This document shows, in pieces, positions 33,701 through 44,330 of a stretch of DNA of 64,000 nt (its first letter is position 1; each line of letters opens with the position of its first letter). This DNA is from Acanthochromis polyacanthus (lineage: Eukaryota > Chordata > Actinopteri > Pomacentridae), in contig NC_067131.1 of assembly GCF_021347895.1 (NCBI RefSeq), forward strand, positions 31,467,411 through 31,531,410. The letters are read 5' to 3'. The notes beneath the pieces are model-generated. The model saw only the letters and a program-made list of their open reading frames with translations. It was not told the origin of the DNA and did no database searches. Both the position numbers and the translations under genes were made by a program.

Positions 33701-36700
33701 ATGTTAAGATTATGTCCACAGAAACATCAGCTGGAGCCAAACCCTGAAGGTCTGAATGTAAACCAGATCCCAGATCTCTGCTGCAGGTCCTCCTCAGACG
33801 TCCTGAATGTTTGTTTCGATGCTCATTGAGTTCCTGACAAACAGAAGATGGAATGTTTATTTAAAAGTTTGTCTTCTGTGTGAAATAACCTCAGACCGTT
33901 TATTCTCTGTGTGGTTCCAGGGACACGTCTGGTCAGGGACGGTTCTGCACCATCTTCAGGTCTTATTCCAGAGGAGCTCAGGTACCATGACAACACTACA
34001 ACAACACATGCCTGGTTAGGTGGCGAGCTGGTAGATTACCCTCGCTAACGATATGTTAGCATCATAAGTGTTAGTTGATGGACTAGCAATAGATTACCCT
34101 AGCTACATGCTTTGTTAGCTGATGGGCTGGTAGATCACCCCAGCTACTGATATGTTTGCATCATGCCATGCTAACTTATAGACTGGTTAGTTATCGAAGC
34201 TAAAATATGTGAGTAACTTGGCCTATTAGCAGATTGGTTGCTAGCAGGTTGGCTGGGCTAGTGATTTCAGGTGCTGTTAGGTGAGAATTGTGTTGTTTGT
34301 AGCCTTAGTTAGCTTCTCTTGTATTTAGCTCACGCTGTCAGCGCCTATCTACTGAATGATTAAGTTTTTAACCGTTTCCCGAGTTTTGCTTCTTGTTCTG
34401 ATTGAAACCCTCCATTGTTCTGTAAATCTAGTAGCTCAGTTGGGTTAAGGTTGCTACGTGTCCAGTTAGCCGACCGTTGGGTAGCTAGTAGCTTCACCAG
34501 CTAATGTTGCTACGTGTCCAGTTAGCCGACCTTTGGGTAGCTAGTAGCTTCCCCAGCTAATGTTCTGGTTCATTAGCTGTCAGAGGCCGCATTGTACAGT
34601 TTGTGCTTCAGACAATTTTATGAAGTAGATTTTGCAGCTTGTGTTTCCTCACAGACTTTAATCCAACCCTCTCAGTTCAGTTATTTAAAGCTCAGAGCTG
34701 TTTATCGTCTCCACGGTAACAGAAGATGAAGCTGTGATGTTTTTAGTGTTTGGATTGTGATGAAACTCTTTCACTCCTCAAACACGCCTCATTATTATCC
34801 TCCAACGCTCTCCGCGGAGGAATGTTGTCGCTCATTGGGTCTATTAGTGGCAACAGAGGAGACGTCACCATGGCAACAGGGACAGCGTTGCCATGGTGAT
34901 GCCTAAAACTCACCATGGGTCTTTGCTGTTTGTGTGTCTGATGGGATCCAGACCTACAGTGGACTACAGCTCCTAGGAGGCTTTGCTCTAACTTTAAATC
35001 AGACGAGATGGAAGATTCAAGAGTTTAACACGATGACGTTTGATTTTGAAAGTTAAAAACGGAACACGCTCACTTCCTGTAGCGCAGCGTCCAACAAGGC
35101 AGGAAGTCATCATCATTTTCATTGATCACTACATCATTTAACCTTTTAGTCTTGAAAATGTCAAATATAATAATTAAAAACTGAGAATTTAATTTTACTT
35201 TATTTTGTGAAAAACGACTTAAACATTTAATGAGGCGTCAGATTGTTGTTGTTTGACTAATTAAATGACTCATTATTTCCGCTCTATAATCCTTTAAACT
35301 GCAGATTAATTGGACTAAAATCAGTCTTTGTCCATTAAAACCTGATTCCAACAAATATTCATTCAACGGCATCAAATGGAAACAAGCTTCTCATCATCTT
35401 TGACCATTTTCTGTAAATCTTTTGTCAGAAACTGGATTTAAAAGCTTGTGTGCTGGAGTTTTATTTGGTTTGTTGTGGAGTACAGGGGGTCCTCGACTTA
35501 CGTCGGAGTTCCAACTCAGAGCAAAATTTGACAGTTGATAAAATCCAGGATACTAGTTGGTCTTAACTTGACACTTGTTGGTCACAACCCAAGACCTTTT
35601 AGTCTAAACTGTGGACTTGCTGGTCTTGACTTGACCCTGTTTGGCTTGACTCAGAACTTGTTGGTCTCAGCCCAAGACCTTCTAGTCTCAGCTCAGAACT
35701 TGGTAGCCTTAACTCTGGACTTATTATTCTTAAATTGAGACTTGGTGGGAAGTCAGGACTTGTTTGGATTGACTCAGATCTTCTTGGTCTTTACTGGGGG
35801 AAGTTTGATTTAAAATGTTGTTTACTAGAGTTTTATTTGGTTTGTTGTGGAGTACAGGGGGTCTTTGACTTCTTAAGTCAATAAACTGCACTAGAAATGT
35901 TGTTTGCTGGAGTTTTAGTTGTATTTTATAGATTGTGTTTCCTGTTTATTCTACTGTGTTGTTGTTTTTGTTGTTGTCACCTGACTAAAGTGTTTCCTTC
36001 AGGGGGTCCTTCTGGTTTATGACATCACCAACCGCTGGTCCTTCGATGGAATCGATCGTTGGATCAAAGAGATAGACGAGGTCAGTGATCAGAACCGGGG
36101 ATGTTTACTGGTTTAACAACAACAACAACAGCCCCTCCCCTCTGTGTTTACCCAGCATGCCCCAGGGGTCCCTAAGATCCTGGTGGGGAACCGGCTCCAC
36201 CTGGCCTACAAGCGTCAGGTGACCACGGACCAGGCCCGGGTCTTCGCCCAGAAGCTCGGTGTCACGTTCTTCGAGGTCAGTCCGCTCTGCAACTTCAACG
36301 TCACCGAGTCGTTCACTGAGTTGGCCCGGATCGTCCTCATGAGGCACGGCATGGAGCGGCTCTGGAGGCCCAACAGAGGTACCGGACCAGGACCAGAACC
36401 AGGACTACAACCACGACCACAACCAGAACCACATCCAAAATCAGAACAATAACCAGAACCAGAACCACAATCAGAACCACGACCACAACCAGAACCACAT
36501 CCAAAACCAGAACCAATCAGAACCAAAACCACAACTACAACCAGAACCACCGATCCGGTTCCAGCTCAGGTTCTACTGTAGAAACCTGCTGACAGACGCT
36601 GTAACTGACGATGGTTTTTAGTGTCTAATATTTCAGGTCTGTGCTGCCCCCTGCTGGACGGCACACAGATATACTACATGTAGTATCTAAAGTACACAGA

Positions 36701-37248
36701 TATATACAAAATATATAGTGTATATAGTCCACATATAAAGTGCATAAATATATCTATATAGATATATTTATGTAGATATATACTATAGTATAGATGTGTA
36801 CTACATATATACTGTATGTAGTACACAGAGGTTTAAATATTCACATTTCTTTTCCATAAAGTGTGAAGCTGTTCTCGTCTTGATGGAGCGTCAGTATTTA
36901 TTGATGACATCTGGACTGATAGATTATGTATTGTGGACTTATTGATTAATGACTGTGGACTGATTGATTATTGATTGTGTTTCAGTGTTCAGCCTCCAGG
37001 ACCTGTGCTGTCGCTCCATCGTGTCCTTCACTCCGGTCCACCTGGTGGAGAAGCTGCCGCTGCCTCCAACCCTCCAGTCTCACCTCAAGTCCTTCTCCAT
37101 GGCGACCGGCCTGAACGCCTGCATGATGCATGGAGGCTCGTACTCTGTGGCCGGGCAGCACGGCGCCCCCCGGAGGACCAAAGCCAAACCCATCCCACCG
37201 ACCAGCCCGTCTGCTCAGAGCTGCAGGAACGGCTGCAAGGTTTCCTAA
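24660..37248 (+). CDS. rab40b: Rab40b, Rab-like GTPase with SOCS box, complete six-exon coding region
   Basis: Exons 24660-24795, 31360-31420, 33921-33981, 36003-36080, 36156-36378 and 36986-37248 join in phase to 273 aa (human RAB40B is about 278). Rab40 proteins are GTPases that act as substrate receptors of Cullin-5 E3 ubiquitin ligases and affect actin and secretion. The GTPase signatures are the Rab40 versions: GDSDVGKGE in place of [16 protein letters not shown] in place of DTAGQE, and GNRLHL in place of the NKxD motif. The SOCS box ([12 protein letters not shown], with the Cul5-box motif LPLP) is in the last exon, followed by a C-terminal CKVS prenylation-type box. RRVKLQLW and [20 protein letters not shown] favour RAB40B over RAB40C. 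An in-frame TAA at 24555 and no earlier in-frame ATG fix the start. Confidence 0.97.
25961..26395. mobile_element. Small MITE-like element with terminal inverted repeats
   Basis: The ends are ACAGGAAGTCCTCAGTTTAC on the left and, in reverse complement, ACAGGAGGTCCTCGACTTA on the right. Both continue into diverged copies of an ACTTACGTCG motif. A lone matching end occurs at 35483-35510. About 435 bp, non-coding. The family is unknown. Confidence 0.6.
26865..26920. repeat. 13-bp tandem repeat
   Basis: Four tandem units of TGTGGTCTGAACC with one changed base in the last unit. Confidence 0.85.
27230..28830. repeat. Loose GCTAAC/GCTAGC-rich array
   Basis: For 1.6 kb the sequence repeats loose phrases such as ACAAAGCTAACAT, GAAGCTAAGCTAC and AGCATTAGTG at irregular spacing of about 30-70 bases. 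The last part (28511-28826) is a clean tandem duplication of a unit of about 138 bp, 2.3 copies. Similar GCTAGC-rich stretches occur in p4ha1 introns at 55930-56660, 61500-62420 and 63080-63450. Confidence 0.75.
29690..30025. repeat. Paired direct and inverted repeat
   Basis: Segments at 29692 and 29894 share a direct block (GATGGTGCCCCTTTAAAACA). Segments at about 29758-29800 and 29952-29998 are inverted copies with the core CAGACCATTCTGCAG. A fold-back MITE, or a partial duplication of one, is likely. Confidence 0.55.
31360..31420 (+). CDS. rab40b: rab40b coding exon 2
   Basis: Encodes [19 protein letters not shown] with split codons at both ends, the effector region of the GTPase. Donor GTAGGA. 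Confidence 0.95.
31795..32350. repeat. Degenerate array of GACCAACAAGTC-type units, block 1
   Basis: About two dozen imperfect units of 20-26 bases centred on GACCAACAAGT or GACTAACAAGT. Spacing is too irregular for a simple minisatellite and there are no unique spacers, so it is not CRISPR-like. Confidence 0.75.
33195..33560. repeat. Degenerate array of GACCAACAAGTC-type units, block 2
   Basis: Same unit type and orientation as 31795-32350, with shared longer phrases, so a segmental duplication within the intron is likely. Confidence 0.75.
33921..33981 (+). CDS. rab40b: rab40b coding exon 3
   Basis: Completes a Trp codon and encodes [20 protein letters not shown], the switch II region in its Rab40 form. 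Acceptor GTGGTTCCAG, donor GTACCA. Confidence 0.95.
34451..34562. repeat. 56-bp unit, two tandem copies
   Basis: Two adjacent copies starting TTGCTACGTGTCCAGTTAGC differ at only a couple of bases. Confidence 0.9.
35550..35790. repeat. Inverted-orientation copy of the GACCAACAAGTC array
   Basis: Units such as GTTGGTCTTAACTTGACACT are the reverse complement of the unit type seen in intron 2, giving an inverted pair across exon 3. Confidence 0.7.
36003..36080 (+). CDS. rab40b: rab40b coding exon 4
   Basis: Twenty-six codons from [16 protein letters not shown] to WIKEIDE, in phase at both ends. The next intron is only 75 bases. Confidence 0.95.
36156..36378 (+). CDS. rab40b: rab40b coding exon 5
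   Basis: Seventy-four codons plus one base: [20 protein letters not shown], the [12 protein letters not shown] segment (G5-like) and [14 protein letters not shown]. Donor GTACCG. Confidence 0.95.
36382..36550. repeat. AACCAG/ACCACA hexamer-like repeat in rab40b intron 5
   Basis: About 170 bases of imperfect ACCAGA and ACCACA units directly after the exon 5 donor. Its antisense frame (Gly, Cys, Ser rich) is an artefact. Confidence 0.85.
36986..37248 (+). CDS. rab40b: rab40b coding exon 6, SOCS box and C-terminus
   Basis: Completes Val and encodes [19 protein letters not shown], the EKLPLPP Cul5 box, [20 protein letters not shown] and the C-terminal NGCKVS with TAA at 37246-37248. Acceptor TGATTGTGTTTCAG. 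Confidence 0.97.
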
Positions 37249-37319
37249 CGGCACGAACGCACCACGCTGCGTTCAGGGCCTGGAGGCGTCGGCAGGAAGT
37301 TTCTGATCTGGAGGGGGAA

Positions 37320-38060
37320 AAAAAAAGACAATGAACAGCCGTAAACAACAGGAAACAACAATAAACAGGAAGCAAGGTTAAAAAACAGTAAACAACAACA
37401 ATCAAGAGTTCACAACAATAAATGACATTAAACAACAGTAAACAAAAGTAAATAAAAGGAAGCAACAATAAAAACAGTAAACAACAACAAACAACAGGAA
37501 ACGAGAAAACAGTAAACAACAAAAAACAAGAGTTCACAACAATAAATGACATTAAACAACAGTAAACAAAAGTAAATAAAAGGAAGCAACAATAAAACAG
37601 TAAACAACAACAAACAACAGGAAACGAGAAAACAGTAAACAACAAAAAACAAGAGTCACAACAATAAATGACATTAAATAGCAGGAAACAAAAGTCAAGG
37701 AGAAGAAACGAGTCAACAGCATTAAGCAACAATTAACAGGAAATGAAGGCAAATGGCAAAAAACAGCAAACAACAATAAACAACAGTAAACAATGAACGA
37801 CAGTAAGCAACAGGAAACAAGAGTAAACAACAGGAAACAGTAAATGACAAGAATAAACAGTAAACATACAACAGGAAACAAACAATAATAAACAGGAAAC
37901 AAGTCAACAACAGGAAACAACAATAAATGACAAACAGGAAATGACACAACAATAAACAAAAGTAAGCAACAAGAAACAAACAATAGTAAATGAGAATAAA
38001 CAACAGTCAATAACAGCAAACAGGAAACAACGGGATACAACAATAAACAACAGGTGTAAA
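37320..38060. repeat. AACAGTAAACAACA-type repeat with 125-bp tandem unit
   Basis: Overall A-rich degenerate repeat. At 37402-37680 a unit of 123-125 bp recurs (anchors CAAGAGTTCAC at 37402, 37527 and 37650) and copies are almost identical. Confidence 0.85.
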
Positions 38061-38914
38061 CAATGTATGATTTGTTTTCTGAAAATATTTTGTGTAAACA
38101 TGAAAACTTTACATCAGAATATTCGACTTATTTCTGAACATCGTAGAACAACTATTATAAACTGTTCTCAAAATATTCCGACTTTTTCTCACAATGTTTC
38201 GACTTTTAAAGACTTTCTGAAGATTTTCTTCTAATTTTAATAAAATCTTTATCAAAATATTACACCCTGAAAATGTCAGACTTTCTCTTTAAACACACTT
38301 TTTCACAGAAAGCACTTTATTCTGAAAAAAATCACAACTTTTATTCTCAAAAATCTACATTTTTTCGCAGAATTTCAACAGTAAAATTTTAATATTCTTC
38401 TTATATCTTATATCAGATATCTTATATTCTTCTTATGTCACATATTTGCGATCTCCTTCCTTGTAAAATCAGATTACTGTTTAAATATTCCGACTGTTTT
38501 CTCTTCATTGTGACTTTTTCAGGTTCATGTTTTTATTCCTAACGGTGACCTGATTAACTCCATCAGACTTCAGAGAAGAAGAGGAAACTTTTAAACTTTC
38601 TGCTGCGATTAAAATGTGTTTCTATATGATATTAAGGCCTGTAATGAATCACAAACTAAAGAAGAGATCTGAGGTAAATGAACCACGTTAAAGCCTCAGA
38701 CTGGTTTTATTTCAGGTAAACGTTTCTTCATGTTTTCACAGCAGCAGCACAGGATTTTTACACTCTGAACCCTCACCTTGTGTTTTATTGAACCTCCTCT
38801 GTGTACAATATTTGTACGTGTTGTAAAAACGCTGTTTGATATGATGATGATGATGAAGAGCCTGTTTCAGTGTTTCAGGAGGTCACGTTTGTAAGATGCA
38901 CTTTTACGATGAAC

Positions 38915-38920
38915 AATAAA
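38915..38920 (+). terminator. rab40b: Poly(A) signal AATAAA, likely for rab40b
   Basis: AATAAA followed within 30 bases by a TG-rich stretch (CAGTGTGCCTGTTTAATGT), the usual layout of a cleavage site. It gives a 3' UTR of about 1.7 kb. Confidence 0.55.
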
Positions 38921-38960
38921 CATCAGTGTGCCTGTTTAATGTCAAACATCATCACTTTGA

Positions 38961-41339
38961 ACTTCATGAAGCTGAAAACTTAGTCTGTTCAGTTTTTCAT
39001 CATTAAACTCCTTCTTTCATCACATAACATGAACTTCTCAACATCTTAACTTTCTTCTCTAACTTTCAGTCTTTGTTTGGGTCTTGTGTCTCTTTGTTGT
39101 GATTGTGTCTCCTTTTGGTCATTTTCTGTCTCTGTGCGATCATTTTGTCACCATTTATGGATTGTGTGTGTCTCTGCTGTCGGTTTGTGTCTCTTCATAG
39201 CTGTGTGTCCACTAGAAGCTTTTCTGGTCTGTCTCCCCAGAGTTCATTTGCATAAAGTAGACTGGACTTCTTATATGCAAAGTTGACGCAGCGTGTGGAG
39301 ATTCAATACATCACGAAACTCGTCAAACATCTAAACTAGCCGTCGGTGAAATAAAAAGAGGACAGATTTAGCTGCTGCACACCTTATTTCTCGCCTCAAA
39401 TGCTTTCAGAAATACTTTCACTGAAGTGTTTTTGAAATAAAAGGGAAAGCCATGTTGATTGAAATAGCTGTCATGTGACCACCTAATGGTTCGCTAGTGA
39501 CCGCTCACCATGTGTTCGATTTTCAGATGTGCCACGTTTATATGCGGGAAAAACTGACCTAGTGGACATGTAGCTAGACACAAAACAACAACAAAGAGAC
39601 ACAAAACAACCACAAAGACATAAAACAACAAAGACACAAAACAACCACAAAACAACCACAATGGGACAAAACAAAAACAGACGAAAACTTTTTGTCGTGT
39701 TTCTGTCGACACTTTATTCTGATTATAAACTTCTGCATCGACCTTTGTTCTTCACATTTATTATCAGACAAAGTGCAGCGACAGTAAAAAGACCAACAGC
39801 ATCAGTGGGAGTGATGAAGGACTCACCTGGAAACACCTGCTGCAGGTGGAAAACATTCAGAGAAACCAGTTTAACACAATATTCCTGCTCAGACCCACAA
39901 ACTGGTTTCACCAACATGACAATCCTGCTTTTATTTAACAGCATCTGTCCTTAAACCCCAGGAGGGTCTGAAACTAAAACTCTCTGAAAGTGAAACTAAA
40001 TAAACTGCCTGGCGTCTGTAACCACGGTAACGGAGATGGAGACAGACAGGATGGAGCCCAGCGTGGAGTTTAAAGGGTTAAACATGAAGTGGGCGGAGCC
40101 TGTGTTTGAGGAGTGAACGACCTTGGGGCTGAAAACGAACCGACACGCCGGATTGGTGGAATAAAGAGGCGGAACCGGGCGAGTTACAGAGAGAGAGAGT
40201 TTAGACTCCATTTTAAAACAGAAAAGAGCCGATTTTCTCTCTTCTGGGTGAAAAATCTGGAACTGCGACACAAAGACGATTCAAATCTGAACTCTGGTTG
40301 TTGCTGCAGAGTCCAGTCATGTTAGTGTTCTGGGAATTTCTCTGTTTTCACCCTAAAAAACCAACATGTGGAGCCAATTTAAGGTTCAACATCTCCACAA
40401 ATCAAACCAGTGCAGATCCAGGGACTGAATGGATCATGAGGAGGACAAATCTTTACATCGATCACCTTCAACATGGAAATAAAGTGCAGAATTCTCCTTT
40501 TTACTTCCAGAAAGTTCTTTTTGGAGTGTGTGGAAGCATTCCTGGATCCTACTAAAACTAGTCTTTGACTCAAACAAATGGTTCAAAATAACCAAAACTT
40601 GAACAAACTGAATCAAAAACGTCCAAAATAAGAGAAAGAAGCAGAAGTTTGGGGTCAATTGGTGTCATTTCAGAGAACAGAGTTTATTTATTGGTTGTTT
40701 GGGATCTAAAACTCACTTCTGTGGGCTGAATTTGGAGATTTTCATGTTTTCAGACCTGAGAATTTTTGGGTTTTCCCTCTCAAAAAACACCTGATCAGCG
40801 ATTTAAATGGTTGAATATCTCCAGAAATGAAACTCCTACAGCCATGAAACTTGGTGAGAACTCAGAATAGTTTCATCAGAACGACTGAATGGATCCAACA
40901 GACGATGAATTTATTCATTAGTGAACTTTAGAAATGGAACTAAGTGTAAAATGTTCAGTGCAGTGCCTCCAAAAAGTGGATCCATATTTCTACTAAACTC
41001 CAGTCTTTGGTCGGCATTTCTCCAACTTTTAAGGCTCTAGCATCAGTAGAATCTGATCTGTGGAAAGTTTGACCAGAGAAGGTTAAAGATTTTAGATATT
41101 TAGAATTAAAATCTGTGTAAAATGACTGAAAAAATATCCAAAATGAGTCTAAATTGATTCAAATTGTGTCCAAAATAAGATGAAAATTGACTTGCAATCT
41201 GGTCAGAATGACTCAGAAATTACAAAAATTACTCAAAATATGTCCAAAATGATTAAAAATGTGTCCAAAGTCAAAGACTGTCCTAAGTGACTTGAAATTT
41301 GCCTAGAATGCCTCAGAACTGTCCTGAATGACAATAATT
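38961..41339. other. Intergenic region between rab40b and p4ha1, part 1
   Basis: Contains low-complexity TGTGTCTCTTT and ACAAAACAACCACAAAG patches (39070-39200 and 39580-39670). A possible MITE lies at 39206-39570, with ends GTCCACTAGAAGCTTTT and, in reverse complement, GTCCACTAGGTCAGTTTTT. A loose TGACTCAAAA-type array is at 41110-41340. No coding exon was recognised. Confidence 0.45.
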
Positions 41340-42860
41340 AACTAGTCCTTGAAAATGGAAAAAAGAGCTGAACATTCAACCCACGCTGGTTTAGTTATGC
41401 ATGTTTTCTCACATGATTTACATGGTATTTCATAAATGATGTTGCATTCATTGTCCGGTTCTATTCTGTCTTTGGGATGGACTAGGTGGTTTCTAGGTGG
41501 TTTTACTGCTGTGGTAATGCTGTGTTTCTTCATTATGAGTGGTATGGGTTCTGTGTCCCTCTGATATATGGAACGGTGATTAGGTTTTTAATTTTATTGT
41601 CCGGTTTTTGTGAATGTTTTGTTTTTGGCTTGTTGTTTACCTTTGCTTAAGGTCCATATCGGACATTAACAGTATGTGAGTGTGTTCTGATGTGTGTTTC
41701 CTCCTTCTGTCTTTCTTTATCATCAGTTATGATGCTGGTCCGTTCTAACAGTGTTCTAACTACTGGTAGTCTGTTCTAACAGTGTTCTAACTGGTAGTTT
41801 GTGTTCTGTGGGATGTTCTGATGTCCAGAGGAGGTTCTGGTCTGTGTGTGTGGGTTTCCTGTAAACTGTTATTTTGATGCTGCCATGTTCTTTATGATGT
41901 ATGTTTAAGTCCAGAAAAGAAACGGTCCGTTGTATTTCCTCTTCGTGTGTGAATTGTATGTTTCCCGTGTCGTCCATGTTGTTCAGTTGATCAGTGAGTT
42001 CTTGTGTGTCCAGATTTTATTATTTCCAGGATGCCATCAACGTACCGTTTCCAGAATGTGGGTCTGCAGTGTGTGGATGGTTTAGTTTCCAGCTCCTCCA
42101 TGAAAAAGTTGCTCTTTATTACAGATAGTGGATCTCCCATTGTAAACCTTGCTTCTGACTGTAGATTTTCCTTTAAACTGAAAATAGGTGGAGTAATGTG
42201 ATGATGTCGTTTACTGTGAGGTGTGTGTTGTTTCAGTGTCCTGTCCTTCATGAGTCCTTCCTGTACGACGTGTGATGTGACGTCTACGGGGGTTTTAGTG
42301 AATAATGAAACTACGTCATGTCATGAGGATCTCGTCTTCTTCTCCTGTGATATTGTTGAGTTCTTGTCCAGTTGTGAGTTCTTGTAGTGGTGTTGTGTTG
42401 TACCAAGGAGGGGTTTGATGATTTCTATCAGAGCTTTTGAGAGGTAAGTGACTGATCCGATGCTGTCCACTACAGGGCGCAGCGCTGTGTCTTTTTCATG
42501 TATTTTTGGTGTTCCGTATATCCGAGGGATAACGTTGGCTGTGGGTATGAGGTGGTTTATGCTTCCTGGGTTATTTTATGGGATTCTACTAGGGGTTTCA
42601 ACAGAGGTTTTAATGTCCTTTTCTTTTGTTCTGTGAGGTCTTTGAGTATTATGTATGTGTTCCTTTCATCTAGCATGTTGGTAGCTGTTTTTCGTATGTG
42701 TCCGTGCCCATGATGACAGATTCTGACAGATCTGTCAGAACGGTCACCTGATAAAAAGGACACGTCAGCACATGCCAGATGATGCTCTGAAGAAGACAGC
42801 AGATGCAGTTGAAACATGTCAGCTAGGTAAAACCATCCTTTCTTTACTGATTGAAAAGCA
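41340..42860 (-). mobile_element. Penelope-like retroelement remnant
   Basis: On the minus strand, broken frames give, in order, an N-terminal RT region (near 42500, YGTPKIHEKD), the RT core (FTMGDPLSVIKSNFFMEELE and FWKRYVDGILE near 42060-42130), SFLDLNIHH and VYRKPTHTDQNL (41850-41930), and the start of a GIY-YIG nuclease-like region (IYEIPCKSCEKT near 41420). This order is characteristic of Penelope-like elements rather than LINEs. Frameshifts and stops show it is dead, and the GIY-YIG part is cut short. Confidence 0.75.
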
Positions 42861-43599
42861 ATGTTATCCTATTATAATAAATGACATCATTCAACTGATG
42901 TGTTCAAGTTTGACCAGAGAGTTTTTAGATCTTTAGACTAAATCTTGATGTTGAATCAGAACCTAATGTTGATGGGGGTCTACAGTGAAACCTTAAAATG
43001 GTTTCTCTGAGGGTAGCAACTCGAAAAGTCTCCAGTCTGAAAACATGAAACTCTCAAAATTCAGCTGAAACTTAAACATGATTCAAACCTGCAGCACAAA
43101 CTCTGGTTTGCCTCAAGAAAGAAAGTGGATGGAGTCTCTGCTGAGGCTCCCAGGTATTAAAGACTTCAATCAGGAGTAAATTATCAACCATAAGTTGATC
43201 GATTCTGGCAGCTTTAAGACATTATTGGAGCCTCGAGGTTTAGTTTTCTGTCTAAACACGTCAACACGAACAAGAAGTTTAAAAAAACAGAGAATAAATT
43301 AGCAGATAATGAAAATAAAACTTGACCAAAGCGATGACCTGCAGCGAAGCGTTAAAGGAGTGAAACAGTAACAGAAGGCACCGATCAGACATCCCAGCGA
43401 TTTACATCTAAAATGTCAAGAACAAAGAAACTCTATGAGAACAAACCAGAAGTAAAATCTAGGAGCTTCAGTGGAAATCAACTAGACATCTCTGGTAGAC
43501 GAACCTACCTCCAGAACCTACCAGAGGTATATAGCTGGTTTCTGCTGAAGCCAACCTAATTGTTATGACCTTGTTGACTGAGAATCATAACAATCCAGT

Positions 43600-44330
43600 A
43601 TACTCTGAAGTCATTTTTTTAGAAGGTGTCAGTCATTCTGGACGACTCTGGAGTCATTTTTTAGAAGGTGTCAGTCATTCTGGACAACTCTGGAGTCATT
43701 TTTTATTTAGAAGATATCTGTCATTCTGGACGACTCTGGAGTCATTTTTTAGAAGGTGTCAGTCATTCTGGCCGACTCTGGAGCAGGGGCGAAAGTAAGC
43801 CGGAACAGTCCGGAACTGCGTACCAGCAAAAGATCTGGTGGCGGAACACAGTTCCAGGAAAAGATCCAGTGGCGGTATGCCGCTCTTCCACTGGTATCTA
43901 TGGGTACGCCGCCCGGCTACCTGCTATCGACCGGAGTTCACTCAGCAGTACGTGAGTGGCGCATGCGTGTCTACTTCCGTAACACAGCGATTGTTATGGC
44001 CAGTAGCAGCCAATACCAAATAGGTGCGCTTGATTTATTGCACTGGGACATTTTCCACAACTAGTCAATAGACGTCAATAAGCGCCGCTTGCGCCGGGAC
44101 GGGGCAAGCAGTAAATTACACCTGAAATTCCACATGTTCTTGTGATTGGCTGAAAAACTTTCAACAGGATTTACAACGGTTAGCATCGACCGACATAATG
44201 GTAATAGTTCCGGCAAGAATTTAAAACTACTTTCACCCTTGCTCTGGAGTAATTTTTGAGAAATCTTTCAGTCATTTTTGATGACTTTGGAGTCATTTTT
44301 GAGAAGAACCTCCAGAACCTAAAAGAGATG
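43600..44330. repeat. Minisatellite of 42-46-bp units, split by a hAT MITE
   Basis: Four clear units at 43600-43783 share GGTGTCAGTCATTCTGG.CGACTCTGGAGTCATTTTT in pieces. Weaker units continue after the insertion (44242-44330). Confidence 0.85.
43784..44241. mobile_element. hAT-like MITE with perfect 8-bp target duplication
   Basis: The 458-bp element has ends CAGGGGCGAAAGTA and, in reverse complement, CAAGGGTGAAAGTA. It is flanked on both sides by CTCTGGAG (43776-43783 and 44242-44249). An 8-bp duplication and CAGGG-type ends are typical of hAT transposons. It has no transposase. Confidence 0.85.

Larger units (their letters stand above)
31421..33920 (+). other. rab40b intron 2 with two AAGACCAACAAGTC-type arrays
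   Basis: Loose arrays of 20-26-base units resembling GTCGAGACTAACAAGTCC fill 31795-32350 and 33195-33560. The two arrays share several longer identical phrases, such as CTAGTACCCAGGTGG. Between them is sequence with an ACCACAAA-type low-complexity patch (33050-33190). No transposon was recognised. Confidence 0.75.
33982..36002 (+). other. rab40b intron 3
   Basis: Contains a 56-bp unit in two tandem copies (34451-34562), a loose inverted-orientation array of GACTTGTTGGTC-type units (35550-35790), and a direct repeat of a 40-base block (GGAGTTTTATTTGGTTTGTT onward) at 35456 and 35830. No other exon was found. Confidence 0.8.
37249..38960 (+). other. rab40b: Likely rab40b 3' UTR
   Basis: Begins with a long A-rich, CAACA-rich repeat region (37320-38060), continues as AT-rich sequence and reaches a good poly(A) signal at 38915. 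No other gene was seen. The repeat makes long, meaningless antisense frames. Confidence 0.6.

Noticed and set aside
36215..36550. Minus-strand Gly/Cys/Ser-rich frame overlapping rab40b exon 5
   Set aside because: Arises from the AACCAG/ACCACA repeat in intron 5 and the antisense of a GC-rich exon.
37552..38043. Long minus-strand open frame (163 codons) rich in Leu, Val, Cys and Tyr opposite the rab40b 3' UTR
   Set aside because: It is the complement of the AACAGTAAACAACA repeat. Composition and repetition explain the open frame, and there is no recognisable domain.
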